From Metasolibacillus fluoroglycofenilyticus (lineage in GTDB: Bacteria > Bacillota > Bacilli > Bacillales_A > Planococcaceae): a stretch of 64,000 nt of DNA. The stretch covers positions 992,001 to 1,056,000 of the forward strand of contig NZ_PYWK01000001.1 in the NCBI RefSeq assembly GCF_003049645.1, written 5' to 3'. The notes beneath the pieces are model-generated. The model was given only the letters and a program-made list of their open reading frames with translations, did no database searches and was not told the DNA's origin. Every line of letters starts with the position of its first letter. Position 1 is the stretch's first letter. The translations under genes and the position numbers were made by a program. Positions 45,666 through 54,246 of this stretch are shown piece by piece.

Positions 45666-47104
45666 CGAATCAGCTTTTTACATCTTTAGAGCAGGCACAG
45701 CAACATTTAAAGGAGGTTTTAGGGGAGGGCGAATCGTTTGATGTTTGTATAAAGCCGATTTTTGTACGAAATATGGAAGTGCTCTCAGTTTATATTTCCG
45801 GGCTAGTTGATAGTGAAACATTATCAAATTTACTAGCGGAATTGCAATTTGAGGAGCGGGAGCATATTGAGGATGAGCCCGCATATTTCGATGCGCATTT
45901 TAACCATCATGGAAAAGAGCCTGTAGAAACACTTGAGGACTTTTTGCTAGGAGTATTAAGCGGTCGAGTTGGTCTAGTAACATCACATGGTTATTGTTAT
46001 TGTGCAGAGTTTCGTAATTATCCGGGGCGCAATCCAGAGGAGCCTGATAACGAGAAGGTCATTCGTGGGTCGCGGGACGGCTTTGCGGAAAATATTATGC
46101 AAAATACAGGATTGATTCGACGCAGAATTCGAAGTGGAGATTTGCGCTTTGAGCTTTCACAAATTTCTAAGCTAGGAAAAACCGATGTTGCGCTCTGCTA
46201 TATGAAGGATTTAGTAAATGAAGAACATCTTCACTGGTTACGGGAACGCTTTCAATTAATCGAGCATGATGGTTTAACGATGGCGGATAAATCTTTAGAG
46301 GAGTGGCTGTTTAAGCAAAAATTTCATCCGTTACCATTCGTCCGTTATTCGGAGCGACCGGATATTGTGGCAGCGCATGTATTAGAAGGGCATATTGCGA
46401 TTGTTGTTGATACATCACCTTCTGTTATGTTGATGCCAGTGACGATGTTCCATTTCTTACAACATGCAGAGGAATATCGTCAAGCACCGCTAATTGGCTC
46501 GATGATGCGGCTTCTACGTTACTTTGCAGCATTGCTCAGCTTAGTATTACTTCCAATGTGGTATTTATTTGCGAAGGAAAGTCATTTATTACCTGAGACA
46601 CTTTCCTTTTTAGGTATATCGGAGCCATCTGAAGTACCGCTGTTTTTGCAAATTTTAATTGCAGATTTTGGAATTGAATATTTGCGTATTGCGGCCATTC
46701 ATACACCGACGCCTCTTTCGACCGCAATGGGGTTAATTGCGGGAATTGTTATTGGACAAATTGCAATTGATGTAGGGCTTTTTTCAAGCGAGGTAGTATT
46801 ATATACAGCGATTGCTGCAATTTTCACATTCGCCATACCGAATTATGAGTTAAGTATTTCAATTAAAGTTTTCCGTATTTTTTTACTCATTATGACAGCA
46901 TTGTTTGAGGCTAATGGGTTTTTTATTGCACTATTTATTATATTTTCGTATTTATGTGCATTGCGTCCGATGAAAGTACCATATATGTGGCCACTCATTC
47001 CCTTTTTCCCAAAGGCCTTTATGCGTGTTTTTATTCGTTTTCCAATGTCTGATGATGCGCTTAGACCGTATATTGTTGGTGCACAGCAGCGAAAACGAGC
47101 ATAA
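45662..47104 (+). CDS. spoVAF: SpoVAF, GerA-family spore germination membrane protein
   Basis: Protein of 480 residues of the GerA/SpoVAF family. A soluble N-terminal part (about 1-280) contains the family stretches NMEVLSVYISGLVD and VIRGSRDGFAENIMQNTGLIRRRI. Membrane helices follow (about 283-305, 355-380, 385-405, 410-440), and the sequence ends with the typical proline-rich PLIPFFPKAFMRVFIRFP. ATG overlaps the sigF stop (ATGA). In B. subtilis five to six spoVA genes separate sigF from spoVAF; here none does. SpoVAF is expressed in the forespore and acts in germination. Confidence 0.92.
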   Translation: MTNQLFTSLEQAQQHLKEVLGEGESFDVCIKPIFVRNMEVLSVYISGLVDSETLSNLLAELQFEEREHIEDEPAYFDAHFNHHGKEPVETLEDFLLGVLSGRVGLVTSHGYCYCAEFRNYPGRNPEEPDNEKVIRGSRDGFAENIMQNTGLIRRRIRSGDLRFELSQISKLGKTDVALCYMKDLVNEEHLHWLRERFQLIEHDGLTMADKSLEEWLFKQKFHPLPFVRYSERPDIVAAHVLEGHIAIVVDTSPSVMLMPVTMFHFLQHAEEYRQAPLIGSMMRLLRYFAALLSLVLLPMWYLFAKESHLLPETLSFLGISEPSEVPLFLQILIADFGIEYLRIAAIHTPTPLSTAMGLIAGIVIGQIAIDVGLFSSEVVLYTAIAAIFTFAIPNYELSISIKVFRIFLLIMTALFEANGFFIALFIIFSYLCALRPMKVPYMWPLIPFFPKAFMRVFIRFPMSDDALRPYIVGAQQRKRA

Positions 47105-47180
47105 TGTACATTGCACTTTTGTTCCCTCCTATGGTAAAGTTCTCATATACTATTTTTGAGCGGTAATGGAGGAGAGCAGA

Positions 47181-48500
47181 GTGCATTTATATGGGACACA
47201 GGACATTTCAAGTGATGGGCATTTAACGATTGGTGGCGTAGATACAGTAACGTTAGCAAAGGAATACGGGACACCGCTATTCGTTTATGATACGGCACTA
47301 ATTCGTGAGCGTGCTAGAGGCTTTATTGATACATTTAAGCAATTAGGTATCAAGGCGGAGGTCGCTTATGCTTCAAAAGCGTTTTCTTGCATTGCGGCAT
47401 ATCAGCTAGCGGCACAGGAGAATTTATCGTTGGACGTTGTATCAGGTGGTGAATTATATACTGCCATTAAAGCTGGATTCCCAGCAGAACGCATTCATTT
47501 CCATGGCAATAATAAATCATATACAGAGTTAGAACTTGCATTCGATACGAAAATTGGTTGCATCGTTGTCGATAATTTTTATGAAATTAGCTTGCTCAAA
47601 GAAATTTCAGAGGTAAAGCAGCAGCCGATGCGCATTTTATTACGTGTAACGCCAGGTGTAGAAGCACATACGCATGACTTTATTACGACAGGTCAAGCCG
47701 ACTCGAAATTTGGCTTTGATTTGAATAATGGGCAAGCAGACCGCGCCTTTGAAGAAGTACGCGAGCACAAGTTTTTACAGCTTCTAGGCTTACATTGTCA
47801 TATAGGCTCACAAATTTTTGAAACAGATGGCTTTAGCCTAGCTGCTGGCAAGCTAATGAAAAAAATTGGTGAATGGAAAGAGCAGCATGGCTTTGAATGC
47901 ACGGTATTAAATTTGGGCGGAGGCTTTGGCATTCGTTATACTGAGGAAGATAGGCCACTTGCGCCACATATTTATGTAGCTGAAATGATTGACACTGTAC
48001 AAGCAGAGGCAGCTGCGTTAAAATTAGCGATGCCGGAGATTTGGATTGAGCCAGGTCGCTCGCTTGTCGGTGATGCAGGAACATCACTTTATACGGTTGG
48101 TTCACAAAAAACAGTGCCAAATATTCGTGAATATATCGCGGTAGATGGTGGCATGAGCGATAATATTCGCCCAGCACTATACGATGCGAAGTATGAGGCC
48201 GTTATTGCAAATAAAGCAAATGCGCCGAAAAGCAGCACTTATACAGTGGCTGGGAAGCTTTGTGAATCTGGGGATAAATTGATGGTCGATGCTGCACTAC
48301 AAAAGGCGGAGTCTGGTGATATTTTAGCTATGTTTTGTACAGGTGCCTACGGTTTTTCAATGGCTTCAAACTATAACCGTGTGCCGCGTCCAGCCGTTGT
48401 TTTTGTAGAGGCGGGTGAACACCAGCTAGCGATTCAACGTGAAAGCTATGATAATATTGTGCAAAACGATCTCCCGTTAGTATTGAAAAAGGGTGAGTAG
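47181..48500 (+). CDS. lysA: Diaminopimelate decarboxylase
   Basis: Protein of 439 residues, the same as B. subtilis LysA, a PLP enzyme making lysine from meso-diaminopimelate. The PLP lysine is in VAYASKAFSC, the glycine loop in NLGGGFGIRYTEEDRP, substrate residues in EPGRSLVGDAG, and the second-subunit Cys in CESGD. GTG 47181 follows GGAGGAG by 6 bp and gives the expected MHLYGTQD start; ATG 47166 is upstream of that site. A small membrane protein frame follows at once. No lysine riboswitch was seen in front. Confidence 0.95.
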   Translation: MHLYGTQDISSDGHLTIGGVDTVTLAKEYGTPLFVYDTALIRERARGFIDTFKQLGIKAEVAYASKAFSCIAAYQLAAQENLSLDVVSGGELYTAIKAGFPAERIHFHGNNKSYTELELAFDTKIGCIVVDNFYEISLLKEISEVKQQPMRILLRVTPGVEAHTHDFITTGQADSKFGFDLNNGQADRAFEEVREHKFLQLLGLHCHIGSQIFETDGFSLAAGKLMKKIGEWKEQHGFECTVLNLGGGFGIRYTEEDRPLAPHIYVAEMIDTVQAEAAALKLAMPEIWIEPGRSLVGDAGTSLYTVGSQKTVPNIREYIAVDGGMSDNIRPALYDAKYEAVIANKANAPKSSTYTVAGKLCESGDKLMVDAALQKAESGDILAMFCTGAYGFSMASNYNRVPRPAVVFVEAGEHQLAIQRESYDNIVQNDLPLVLKKGE

Positions 48501-48503
48501 TCG

Positions 48504-48605
48504 TTGAGAATATCAAAGTGGAAACTATTAATTGGATTAGTATCATTTATACTATTTTGGGGTTTGATTTATATTTTTGTAATCATTCCACTTTTCTTTA
48601 GTTAA
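48504..48605 (+). CDS. Very small single-pass membrane protein, 33 aa
   Basis: Frame of 33 residues starting at TTG 48504, three bases after the lysA stop. AAGGGTGAG (48489-48497) at the end of lysA serves as ribosome site. After a basic start MRISKWK the rest is one hydrophobic helix (LLIGLVSFILFWGLIYIFVIIPLFF). I do not know a family for it. Tight spacing and a good ribosome site support a real gene. Possible roles (small membrane regulator, spore-associated peptide) are speculation. Confidence 0.5.
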   Translation: MRISKWKLLIGLVSFILFWGLIYIFVIIPLFFS

Positions 48606-48649
48606 TGAGCATAATCGTTTCGTATAGCAGAAAATGAGGAAATATAAAA

Positions 48650-49003
48650 ATGTTAGTAAAATATAAAAAAGCGTTTGAAAAAATTGCAATGGGTTTAATT
48701 TCGTTAATGCCGAACTGCAAAGATTCAAAGCAATTAATGGAAATTGTTCAGCATTATGAGCAGACGCCAGATTGGCAGCTTTATTTATGGAAACAGGACG
48801 ATGAATTTGTTGGTACAATTGGTGTAGCTGTAGAAAATGGGATAGCTACAATTCAGCATATTTCCATCATCCCTTCTTATCACGGTGAAGGAATTACTGC
48901 TGAGATGCTTGATGAATTGCGTGCTTTAGGCTGTTATGATAGCTTGCAGTATAATGATGAAACTGCGCCATTTTTGCAACGCCATTTATTAGATGAGGAA
49001 TAA
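48650..49003 (+). CDS. ribT: RibT-like GNAT acetyltransferase
   Basis: Protein of 117 residues, very like B. subtilis RibT at its start (MLVKYKKAFEKIAMGLISLMPN) and through the GNAT core VGTIGVAVENGIATIQHISIIPSYHGEGI, where the acetyl-CoA loop is degenerate (HGEGI). RibT is encoded at the end of the riboflavin operon in B. subtilis, next to ypuF and scpA. Here the ribDEAH genes are absent but ribT still precedes DUF309 and scpAB. Substrate unknown. GAGGAAAT precedes ATG 48650. Confidence 0.88.
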   Translation: MLVKYKKAFEKIAMGLISLMPNCKDSKQLMEIVQHYEQTPDWQLYLWKQDDEFVGTIGVAVENGIATIQHISIIPSYHGEGITAEMLDELRALGCYDSLQYNDETAPFLQRHLLDEE

Positions 49004-49024
49004 TGACAGAGAGGGTGTGAAGAA

Positions 49025-49390
49025 GGGCTGTCGCAAAAGGTAGCTTTTTCTCGCGATGCAGTGCAAACTTCACTTTCATTCGGAGGAAAACCCGCTAGAC
49101 ACAGCGCTTCTCCCATCTTCAAAGAACCCTCCTGTTTATTTTAACAGAAGGAGCACCACAGACAGCGACCAAAAAGCCAGCTATGCACGGCTTTTTGGTC
49201 GCCCTGTTTTTCCCCCGGCATGGAAATAAATGTTTCCATCACTTCCCTTTTACTGAAGGAGTACACTGCTAAAGCCAATGTTCATCACATTTTTAAAAGA
49301 GGCGTTTTCTATTTTTAGGAGTCAACATTTTACGAAACATCATCGCTACTGTCCAAAATGACGGCTATGCACGGCTTTTTGGACAGCCCC
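49025..49390. repeat. Family D MITE-like composite repeat (copies D2a and D2b)
   Basis: Starts GGGCTGTCGCAAAAGG and ends TTTTTGGACAGCCCC. It contains two terminal-type hairpins: 49167-49204 (GCGACC arm with GGTCGC) and 49349-49386 (CTGTCC with GGACAG), both around the shared GCTATGCACGGC. The 49205-49390 half matches D1. It supplies the last codons and stop of the convergent DUF309 gene. Confidence 0.8.
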
Positions 49391-49885
49391 GTTTGCTTTC
49401 ATTTTATGTTTAGCGCTCAGCTTCTCCAAACGCTCTGCAACGATATCGGAGCGGTCGCGTAGCTTATGTTTATCACGTAAAAACGTGTGGGGAACTGCCT
49501 CTAACTGAGCGATTTGCACCTTAACTAGCTGAGCGAATTGTTCATTTATAATTGTTAGTTGAAATGCTTGAAAAGTCTCGCCTGCTTGAATTGCATAAAT
49601 TGACTTTGAAAGCTTCTGTAAGACATCAGCTTGATTTACCATGTCAAAAAAAGGTGAATTGCTTTGCAGGCATTTTTTTGCCTTTTGCAATGTGCGCAAC
49701 GCCCCATTTGTATTGCCACGACGCCAATGATATAAGCCTGTTGCTAGTTGGACGAAGCCTACAAGAATATGCTGTCTATCGCCTGGTGCAATTTCCTTCC
49801 AGTATTCCTCTAACACTTCATGGCATTCAAAGTAATCTTCATTGCCATTGAAATAAGCGCAATATTGCACGAATAATGGATGCAT
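49346..49885 (-). CDS. DUF309 family protein (YpuF-like) with repeat-encoded C-terminus
   Basis: Protein of 179 residues. The DUF309 signature is at the N-terminus: YFNGNEDYFECHEVLEEYWKE and ILVGFVQLATGLYHWRRGNTNGALRTL, a small all-helical domain of unknown function, as in B. subtilis YpuF next to scpA. AAAGGTGAG precedes ATG 49885. The last roughly 14 codons (GAVQKAVHSRHFGQ) and the TAG lie inside hairpin D2b, so the native C-terminus has probably been replaced by the repeat. Confidence 0.88.
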   Translation of the reverse strand: MHPLFVQYCAYFNGNEDYFECHEVLEEYWKEIAPGDRQHILVGFVQLATGLYHWRRGNTNGALRTLQKAKKCLQSNSPFFDMVNQADVLQKLSKSIYAIQAGETFQAFQLTIINEQFAQLVKVQIAQLEAVPHTFLRDKHKLRDRSDIVAERLEKLSAKHKMKANGAVQKAVHSRHFGQ

Positions 49886-50014
49886 AACACTCACCTTTCC
49901 TCTTTACGAAATACATATTAAAATAGTATCATAACAATTATGCCTTGGCGAAGCTCAAATATATGCTTACGACTAGGGAGAATACCTCGACATATAACGA
50001 CAGGTGGTAATTAA

Positions 50015-50797
50015 ATGTCTTATGAAGTAAAGCTTGAAGCATTTTCAGGCCCACTCGATTTATTATTGCATTTAATTAATCGTTTGGAAATTGATATATA
50101 TGATATTCCGATGGCCGAATTAACAGCGCAATATATTGACCATATCCATGCAATGCAAGTGTTAGAGTTAAATGAGGCAAGTGAATATTTAGTTATGGCA
50201 GCAACGTTGCTCGCAATTAAAAGTAGAATGCTGTTGCCTATTCATGAAGGGGAGATGGAGGATGCGGAGTTTGAGCTTGACAGCGCGGACCCGCGTGACG
50301 AGCTTGTGGCACGCTTAATTGAGTATAAAAAATATAAAGAAGCGGCAACTCAGCTACAAGTGCTCGAAGGAGAGCGGGCACAGGTGTATACGCGTCCACC
50401 TGCAGATTTATCTGTATTTATGCCGGATGAGCAACTGGCATTATTCGATTCGAATGTGAATGTTTATGATATGCTCGCAGCATTCCAAAAGCTACTGCGT
50501 CGTAAACAATTAAGAAAACCTTTACAAACGAGAGTAGCAAGGCAAGAAATTTCTATACGGGAAAAAATGCATGCGGTTGTTGCCTCTTTAAAGAAAACAG
50601 GTGGACGTGCGCTATTTTCAGAGCTATTCCCTTATGAGGATAAGTCAACCTTAATTGTTACGTTTTTATCGTTGTTAGAATTAATGAAGCGCCAAGTCGT
50701 ATTAGTGGAACAGCAGCGTAATTTTGAGGATTTGACAGTGCTCTTACAGAAGGAGGAAATCGATGATGAATCGGGAGACGTTGATGAGCAAAATTGA
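50015..50797 (+). CDS. scpA: Segregation and condensation protein A
   Basis: Protein of 260 residues, the kleisin subunit of the SMC-ScpAB condensin. The N-terminal kleisin motif FSGPLDLLLHLINRLEIDIYDIPM and LMAATLLAIKSRMLLP bind the SMC neck; the C-terminal winged helix (about 190-250) binds the other SMC head. AGGTGG precedes ATG 50015. It overlaps scpB by 35 bp. Confidence 0.95.
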   Translation: MSYEVKLEAFSGPLDLLLHLINRLEIDIYDIPMAELTAQYIDHIHAMQVLELNEASEYLVMAATLLAIKSRMLLPIHEGEMEDAEFELDSADPRDELVARLIEYKKYKEAATQLQVLEGERAQVYTRPPADLSVFMPDEQLALFDSNVNVYDMLAAFQKLLRRKQLRKPLQTRVARQEISIREKMHAVVASLKKTGGRALFSELFPYEDKSTLIVTFLSLLELMKRQVVLVEQQRNFEDLTVLLQKEEIDDESGDVDEQN

Positions 50798-51350
50798 GGC
50801 ACTCCTTTTCGTTGTTGGAGATGAGGGGATGACGGTACGTCAGCTAGCTAATTATTTAGATGTAGAAGTTATGGATGTTGAAGCAGGACTAAGTGAGCTT
50901 GCAACGCAATATAATGAATCAAAGACATCTGCTATAACATTGAAACAATTGGCGGGTACATATCAATTAACAACAAAACCAGAAATGGCAGAAACGATTA
51001 AAAAGCTTGTGGATAACCCAACAAGCCAGCTATTAACAGCGGCATCAGTCGAAGTGCTAGCAATTATTGCGTACAAGCAGCCAATTACAAGAATAGAAGT
51101 GGAAGATTTGCGAGGAGTTAAAAGTGAAAAACCAATTCAAACACTTGTTTCAAGGGGGCTTATTCAAGATGTCGGACGTGTAGAAGGAACAGGACGCGCC
51201 ATTTTATATGGTACAACGAAGGAATTTTTAAATTATTTCGGCTTGAAGGACATAGCAGAGCTACCACCTTTACCAGAGGGACATGATATGGAAGAGGAGC
51301 AGGAAGCCGATTTATTTTTAACGAAATTCCAAGAAGCATTTAATGACTAA
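50763..51350 (+). CDS. scpB: Segregation and condensation protein B
   Basis: Protein of 195 residues with two winged-helix domains (about 1-80 and 85-165), including the conserved VEVLAIIAYKQPITRIEVEDLRGVKSE. It dimerises on the ScpA linker in condensin. ATG 50763 (or the next codon, 50766) is 6-9 bp after AGGAGG, both within the scpA end, showing translational coupling. ATG 50784 is a less likely start. Confidence 0.95.
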   Translation: MMNRETLMSKIEALLFVVGDEGMTVRQLANYLDVEVMDVEAGLSELATQYNESKTSAITLKQLAGTYQLTTKPEMAETIKKLVDNPTSQLLTAASVEVLAIIAYKQPITRIEVEDLRGVKSEKPIQTLVSRGLIQDVGRVEGTGRAILYGTTKEFLNYFGLKDIAELPPLPEGHDMEEEQEADLFLTKFQEAFND

Positions 51351-51362
51351 AGGAGTGGATAT

Positions 51363-52328
51363 TTGAAAAAGTGGCTATGTGTCGTATTGCTTTTCGTTTT
51401 ATTGCAGCCTTCAGCACAGGCAGCAGGACACGCATATGCGGTAATTGATGCACAAACAGGTAGGATGCTAATGGGGGCGAATGAGCATGTGAGATTACCG
51501 ATTGCAAGCTTAACGAAAATATGGACGGCTTTAATTGTTCTTGAAAACAGCGAGCTGCATGATAAGGTGACAATTTCAGAGCACGCTGCACTAAGTGAAG
51601 GCTCTTCTATTTATTTGGAAAAAGGGCAGACGTATTCCATTGAAACATTGCTTTATGGTCTTATGTTGCGCTCTGGCAATGATGCGGCATATGCGCTTGC
51701 CGAGCATGTGGGGGGCTCTGTGGAGGGCTTCGTTTATTTAATGAATGAGCGCGCACAGCTAGCGGGCTTGTCGGCTACAAAGTTTAGCAATCCATCTGGC
51801 TTACACAATGAGGAGCATCTTTCCTCAGCTTATGATACCGCGCGTATGCTCCAAATCGCGATGCGCAACGAACAGTTTAAAAAAATCGCCTCAACCGTTA
51901 TTTTTAATGGCGAGCAAAGCTGGAAAAATAAGCATCGCCTTTTATCAGAAAATAACGGCGCAGTTGCAGGCAAAACAGGCTATACAAAAGTAGCGGGTCG
52001 CACGCTTGCCACCTATTTTCAAAAAGAGCAAAAACACTTTATTGTTGTGACATTAAATGAATCAAATGACTGGCGCGTGCACACTGCGCTTGCTGACCAT
52101 ATCGCTAGCAATTACGCCGAGCGCACCTTAGCGAAAAAAGGAATATATACAGTAGCAGGCGAAAAAATAACGGTTAATGAGCCGATAAAAATGCTTGTGA
52201 CGAAAGCGGAAGTGCGTGATATGCAGCATGTTGTCTATTTGCCAACAGACCCCCATAAAAAGGAAGCGATATGGTATGTATATGATAAGGGGCGCCCTGT
52301 ACACGCTGTAGCTGTACAAAGAGAATAA
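51363..52328 (+). CDS. D-alanyl-D-alanine carboxypeptidase, low-molecular-weight PBP
   Basis: Protein of 321 residues with a signal peptide (about 1-20, cut near AQAAG). The three penicillin-binding motifs are SLTK (in LPIASLTKIWTA), SGN (in LRSGNDAAYA) and KTG (in AGKTGYTKVAG). It trims the terminal D-Ala from wall peptides. The start TTG 51363 follows AAAGGAG. Its place after scpB parallels the dacB neighbourhood of B. subtilis, so a sporulation-cortex DacB-like role is possible; DacA/DacF types cannot be excluded. The C-terminal anchor domain is short. Confidence 0.9.
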   Translation: MKKWLCVVLLFVLLQPSAQAAGHAYAVIDAQTGRMLMGANEHVRLPIASLTKIWTALIVLENSELHDKVTISEHAALSEGSSIYLEKGQTYSIETLLYGLMLRSGNDAAYALAEHVGGSVEGFVYLMNERAQLAGLSATKFSNPSGLHNEEHLSSAYDTARMLQIAMRNEQFKKIASTVIFNGEQSWKNKHRLLSENNGAVAGKTGYTKVAGRTLATYFQKEQKHFIVVTLNESNDWRVHTALADHIASNYAERTLAKKGIYTVAGEKITVNEPIKMLVTKAEVRDMQHVVYLPTDPHKKEAIWYVYDKGRPVHAVAVQRE

Positions 52329-52339
52329 GAAAAAGACAA

Positions 52340-52488
52340 GGGCTGTCTGAAAAGTCATTTGGAGAAAACCTCTTTGCGGTGAGAGCAGTGACAATTGATT
52401 GTGAATGCCGTATGAGTGAGTGTTTTTAGCAAATATTTAATATGAGAGATGGGGCTGTCCGAAAAGATATATACTTTTCGGACAGCCT
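52340..52488. repeat. Family C MITE-like repeat (copy C2)
   Basis: 149 bp with 15-bp terminal inverted repeats: GGGCTGTCTGAAAAG (52340-52354) and CTTTTCGGACAGCCT (52474-52488). It shares internal segments with 15905-16090. It follows the carboxypeptidase stop by 12 bp. Confidence 0.8.
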
Positions 52489-52489
52489 C
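52451..52489. terminator. Hairpin at the end of C2
   Basis: GGGGCTGTCCGAAAAG (52451-52466) pairs with CTTTTCGGACAGCCTC (52474-52489), then TTTAAT. It is likely used as transcription terminator for the scp-carboxypeptidase operon. Confidence 0.65.
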
Positions 52490-52499
52490 TTTAATATGG

Positions 52500-52866
52500 A
52501 TAGGAACCTGAGAAAATTATAATTAGTTTAGCCATTTAAAACTGTTTCGATAGATAGTAAAGAGCCACCTGCTAACTTTCAGGGGGAAGGATACAATTTC
52601 AGTTGAACCGAATCAAATGGTTAAGCACGTTGTAAAATTTAATAATAAAAGGATTTATAATTCTTTACAGCTGTTTTACAGGTAATAGGAAGAAGGGGCA
52701 GGCAGAAGTATAAAGGAGAGGGCTCTAGACTAATCAAAAATTATGAGGTAAGACACCTTCAGCATGAAAGTATTTTACTTATGAAATAATTTTCTTATTT
52801 CTGCATAATTTTTTCATATTTATTGATTATACTTGTCTTTACATGATTAGCTGGGAGGGAGCAGTT
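52500..52866. other. Gene-free upstream region of the CueP operon
   Basis: About 370 bp. TTTACAG occurs twice, 10 bp apart, in TTTACAGCTGTTTTACAG (52662-52679), a possible direct-repeat binding site for the adjacent OmpR-type regulator. A TATACT at about 52828 could be the -10. Nothing coding is seen. Confidence 0.4.
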
Positions 52867-54228
52867 GTGAATAAATTATCTACAAAATTAGCAATTAGCT
52901 TCTTTTTAGTTGTGCTAATAATGGAATCCATTCTGATGTACTTCCTTCATAAAAGCACGATTAATACAAGGGTGGAGGAGGAGTTTTCTTTACTATTAGC
53001 AAATGGTTCAAATCATCGTGATGTGCTTGTTGGGTATTATTCAGAAACTACTTTGAGGCACATTTCTTTAATGGAGAAGAATGGCAATCGAGAAGTGATG
53101 ATTACGAATAAACATGGTGATATTATAAGCAGCTCAAACCCTTCACACATGGTACAGGAGGACGATCAATTCTTCATTAAGAATCTTCACACTGAAAAAG
53201 ACGACATCATTATCTCTGATTGGAGAAGTTCTGCCTATATCGTCAGTGTTCACCCGTATAAAGTGGATGAAGAGCGTTCGGGCTTTGTGATTATGCTGCA
53301 AAACACAAACTCGCTTAATCAAATGGTAGATAAAATGAATATGCATTTTGTTTTATCAGGCATTGTAGGCTTTATTGTACTATTTATCATCTATGTCATG
53401 CTATCAAAAATCATTACGAGACCTTTAATGCGCATGAAGGAAGCAACAGAAAAATTAAGTAAGGGAAATTTTAAAGTGAGCTTGCCTAATTTGGGAAAGG
53501 ATGAGCTTGGTGAATTATCGCACTCCATTCATAAGCTGGCGAACGACCTTGAACACTTGCAAAACGATAGAAATGAGTTTTTAGCAACGATTGCACATGA
53601 ATTAAGTACACCACTTACTTATTTAATAGGTTACTCAAGAATTGCGATGAGAGAGGAAATTAGCATAAATGAACGTCAACGTTATATTGAAATTATTGGT
53701 GAAGAAGCAAATCGTATGAAGGATTTAGTGAAAAATTTATTGGATTTGGCTCGCATGAATGAGACGACATTTGATATATATAAAGAAACTTTTTTTGTCA
53801 GACCATTTTTAGAAAATGTTTGTAAACTTGTTGCATCCTCTTACAATTTAAAAGAAATAAAACTAGAGCTAGCTTGTGAGGAGCGGCTTCAAGTTTATTC
53901 TGATCAAACACGCTTAGAGCAGATTGTTCTAAACCTATTGGATAATGCATTGAAGTATTCAAATAAAGATTCAATTGTTGTTTTACAGGCTGAAGAAAAA
54001 AATGGGAAAATAGTTATTGCTGTAAAGGATACAGGGATTGGCATTCCAGTTGAAGAGGTTGAATATATTTTTGAAAAACTTTATCGAGTGGAGAAGTCAC
54101 GTTCTCGTTCAAATGGAGGTTCTGGAATAGGCTTAGCGGTAGTGAAGGAACTCGTTGTAGCACTTGGCGGAACGATTGAAGTGAAGAGTAAAGAAGGAAA
54201 AGGAAGTACGTTTACAATTACAATTTAA
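52867..54228 (+). CDS. Sensor histidine kinase of the CueP operon
   Basis: Protein of 453 residues: a membrane helix at about 9-27, a short extracellular sensor domain (30-160, with several His residues), a second helix at about 163-185, HAMP (186-240), a HisKA domain with FLATIAHELSTPLTYL (phospho-His), and an ATPase domain with NLLDNALKYS, DTGIGIPVEEVEYIF and GIGLAVVKELV. GTG 52867 is preferred, after GGGAGGG. It is upstream of its response regulator and a CueP-like protein, so it probably senses copper or periplasmic-face redox stress (inference). Confidence 0.88.
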   Translation: MNKLSTKLAISFFLVVLIMESILMYFLHKSTINTRVEEEFSLLLANGSNHRDVLVGYYSETTLRHISLMEKNGNREVMITNKHGDIISSSNPSHMVQEDDQFFIKNLHTEKDDIIISDWRSSAYIVSVHPYKVDEERSGFVIMLQNTNSLNQMVDKMNMHFVLSGIVGFIVLFIIYVMLSKIITRPLMRMKEATEKLSKGNFKVSLPNLGKDELGELSHSIHKLANDLEHLQNDRNEFLATIAHELSTPLTYLIGYSRIAMREEISINERQRYIEIIGEEANRMKDLVKNLLDLARMNETTFDIYKETFFVRPFLENVCKLVASSYNLKEIKLELACEERLQVYSDQTRLEQIVLNLLDNALKYSNKDSIVVLQAEEKNGKIVIAVKDTGIGIPVEEVEYIFEKLYRVEKSRSRSNGGSGIGLAVVKELVVALGGTIEVKSKEGKGSTFTITI

Positions 54229-54246
54229 AGGTGGTATTGAAGTACA

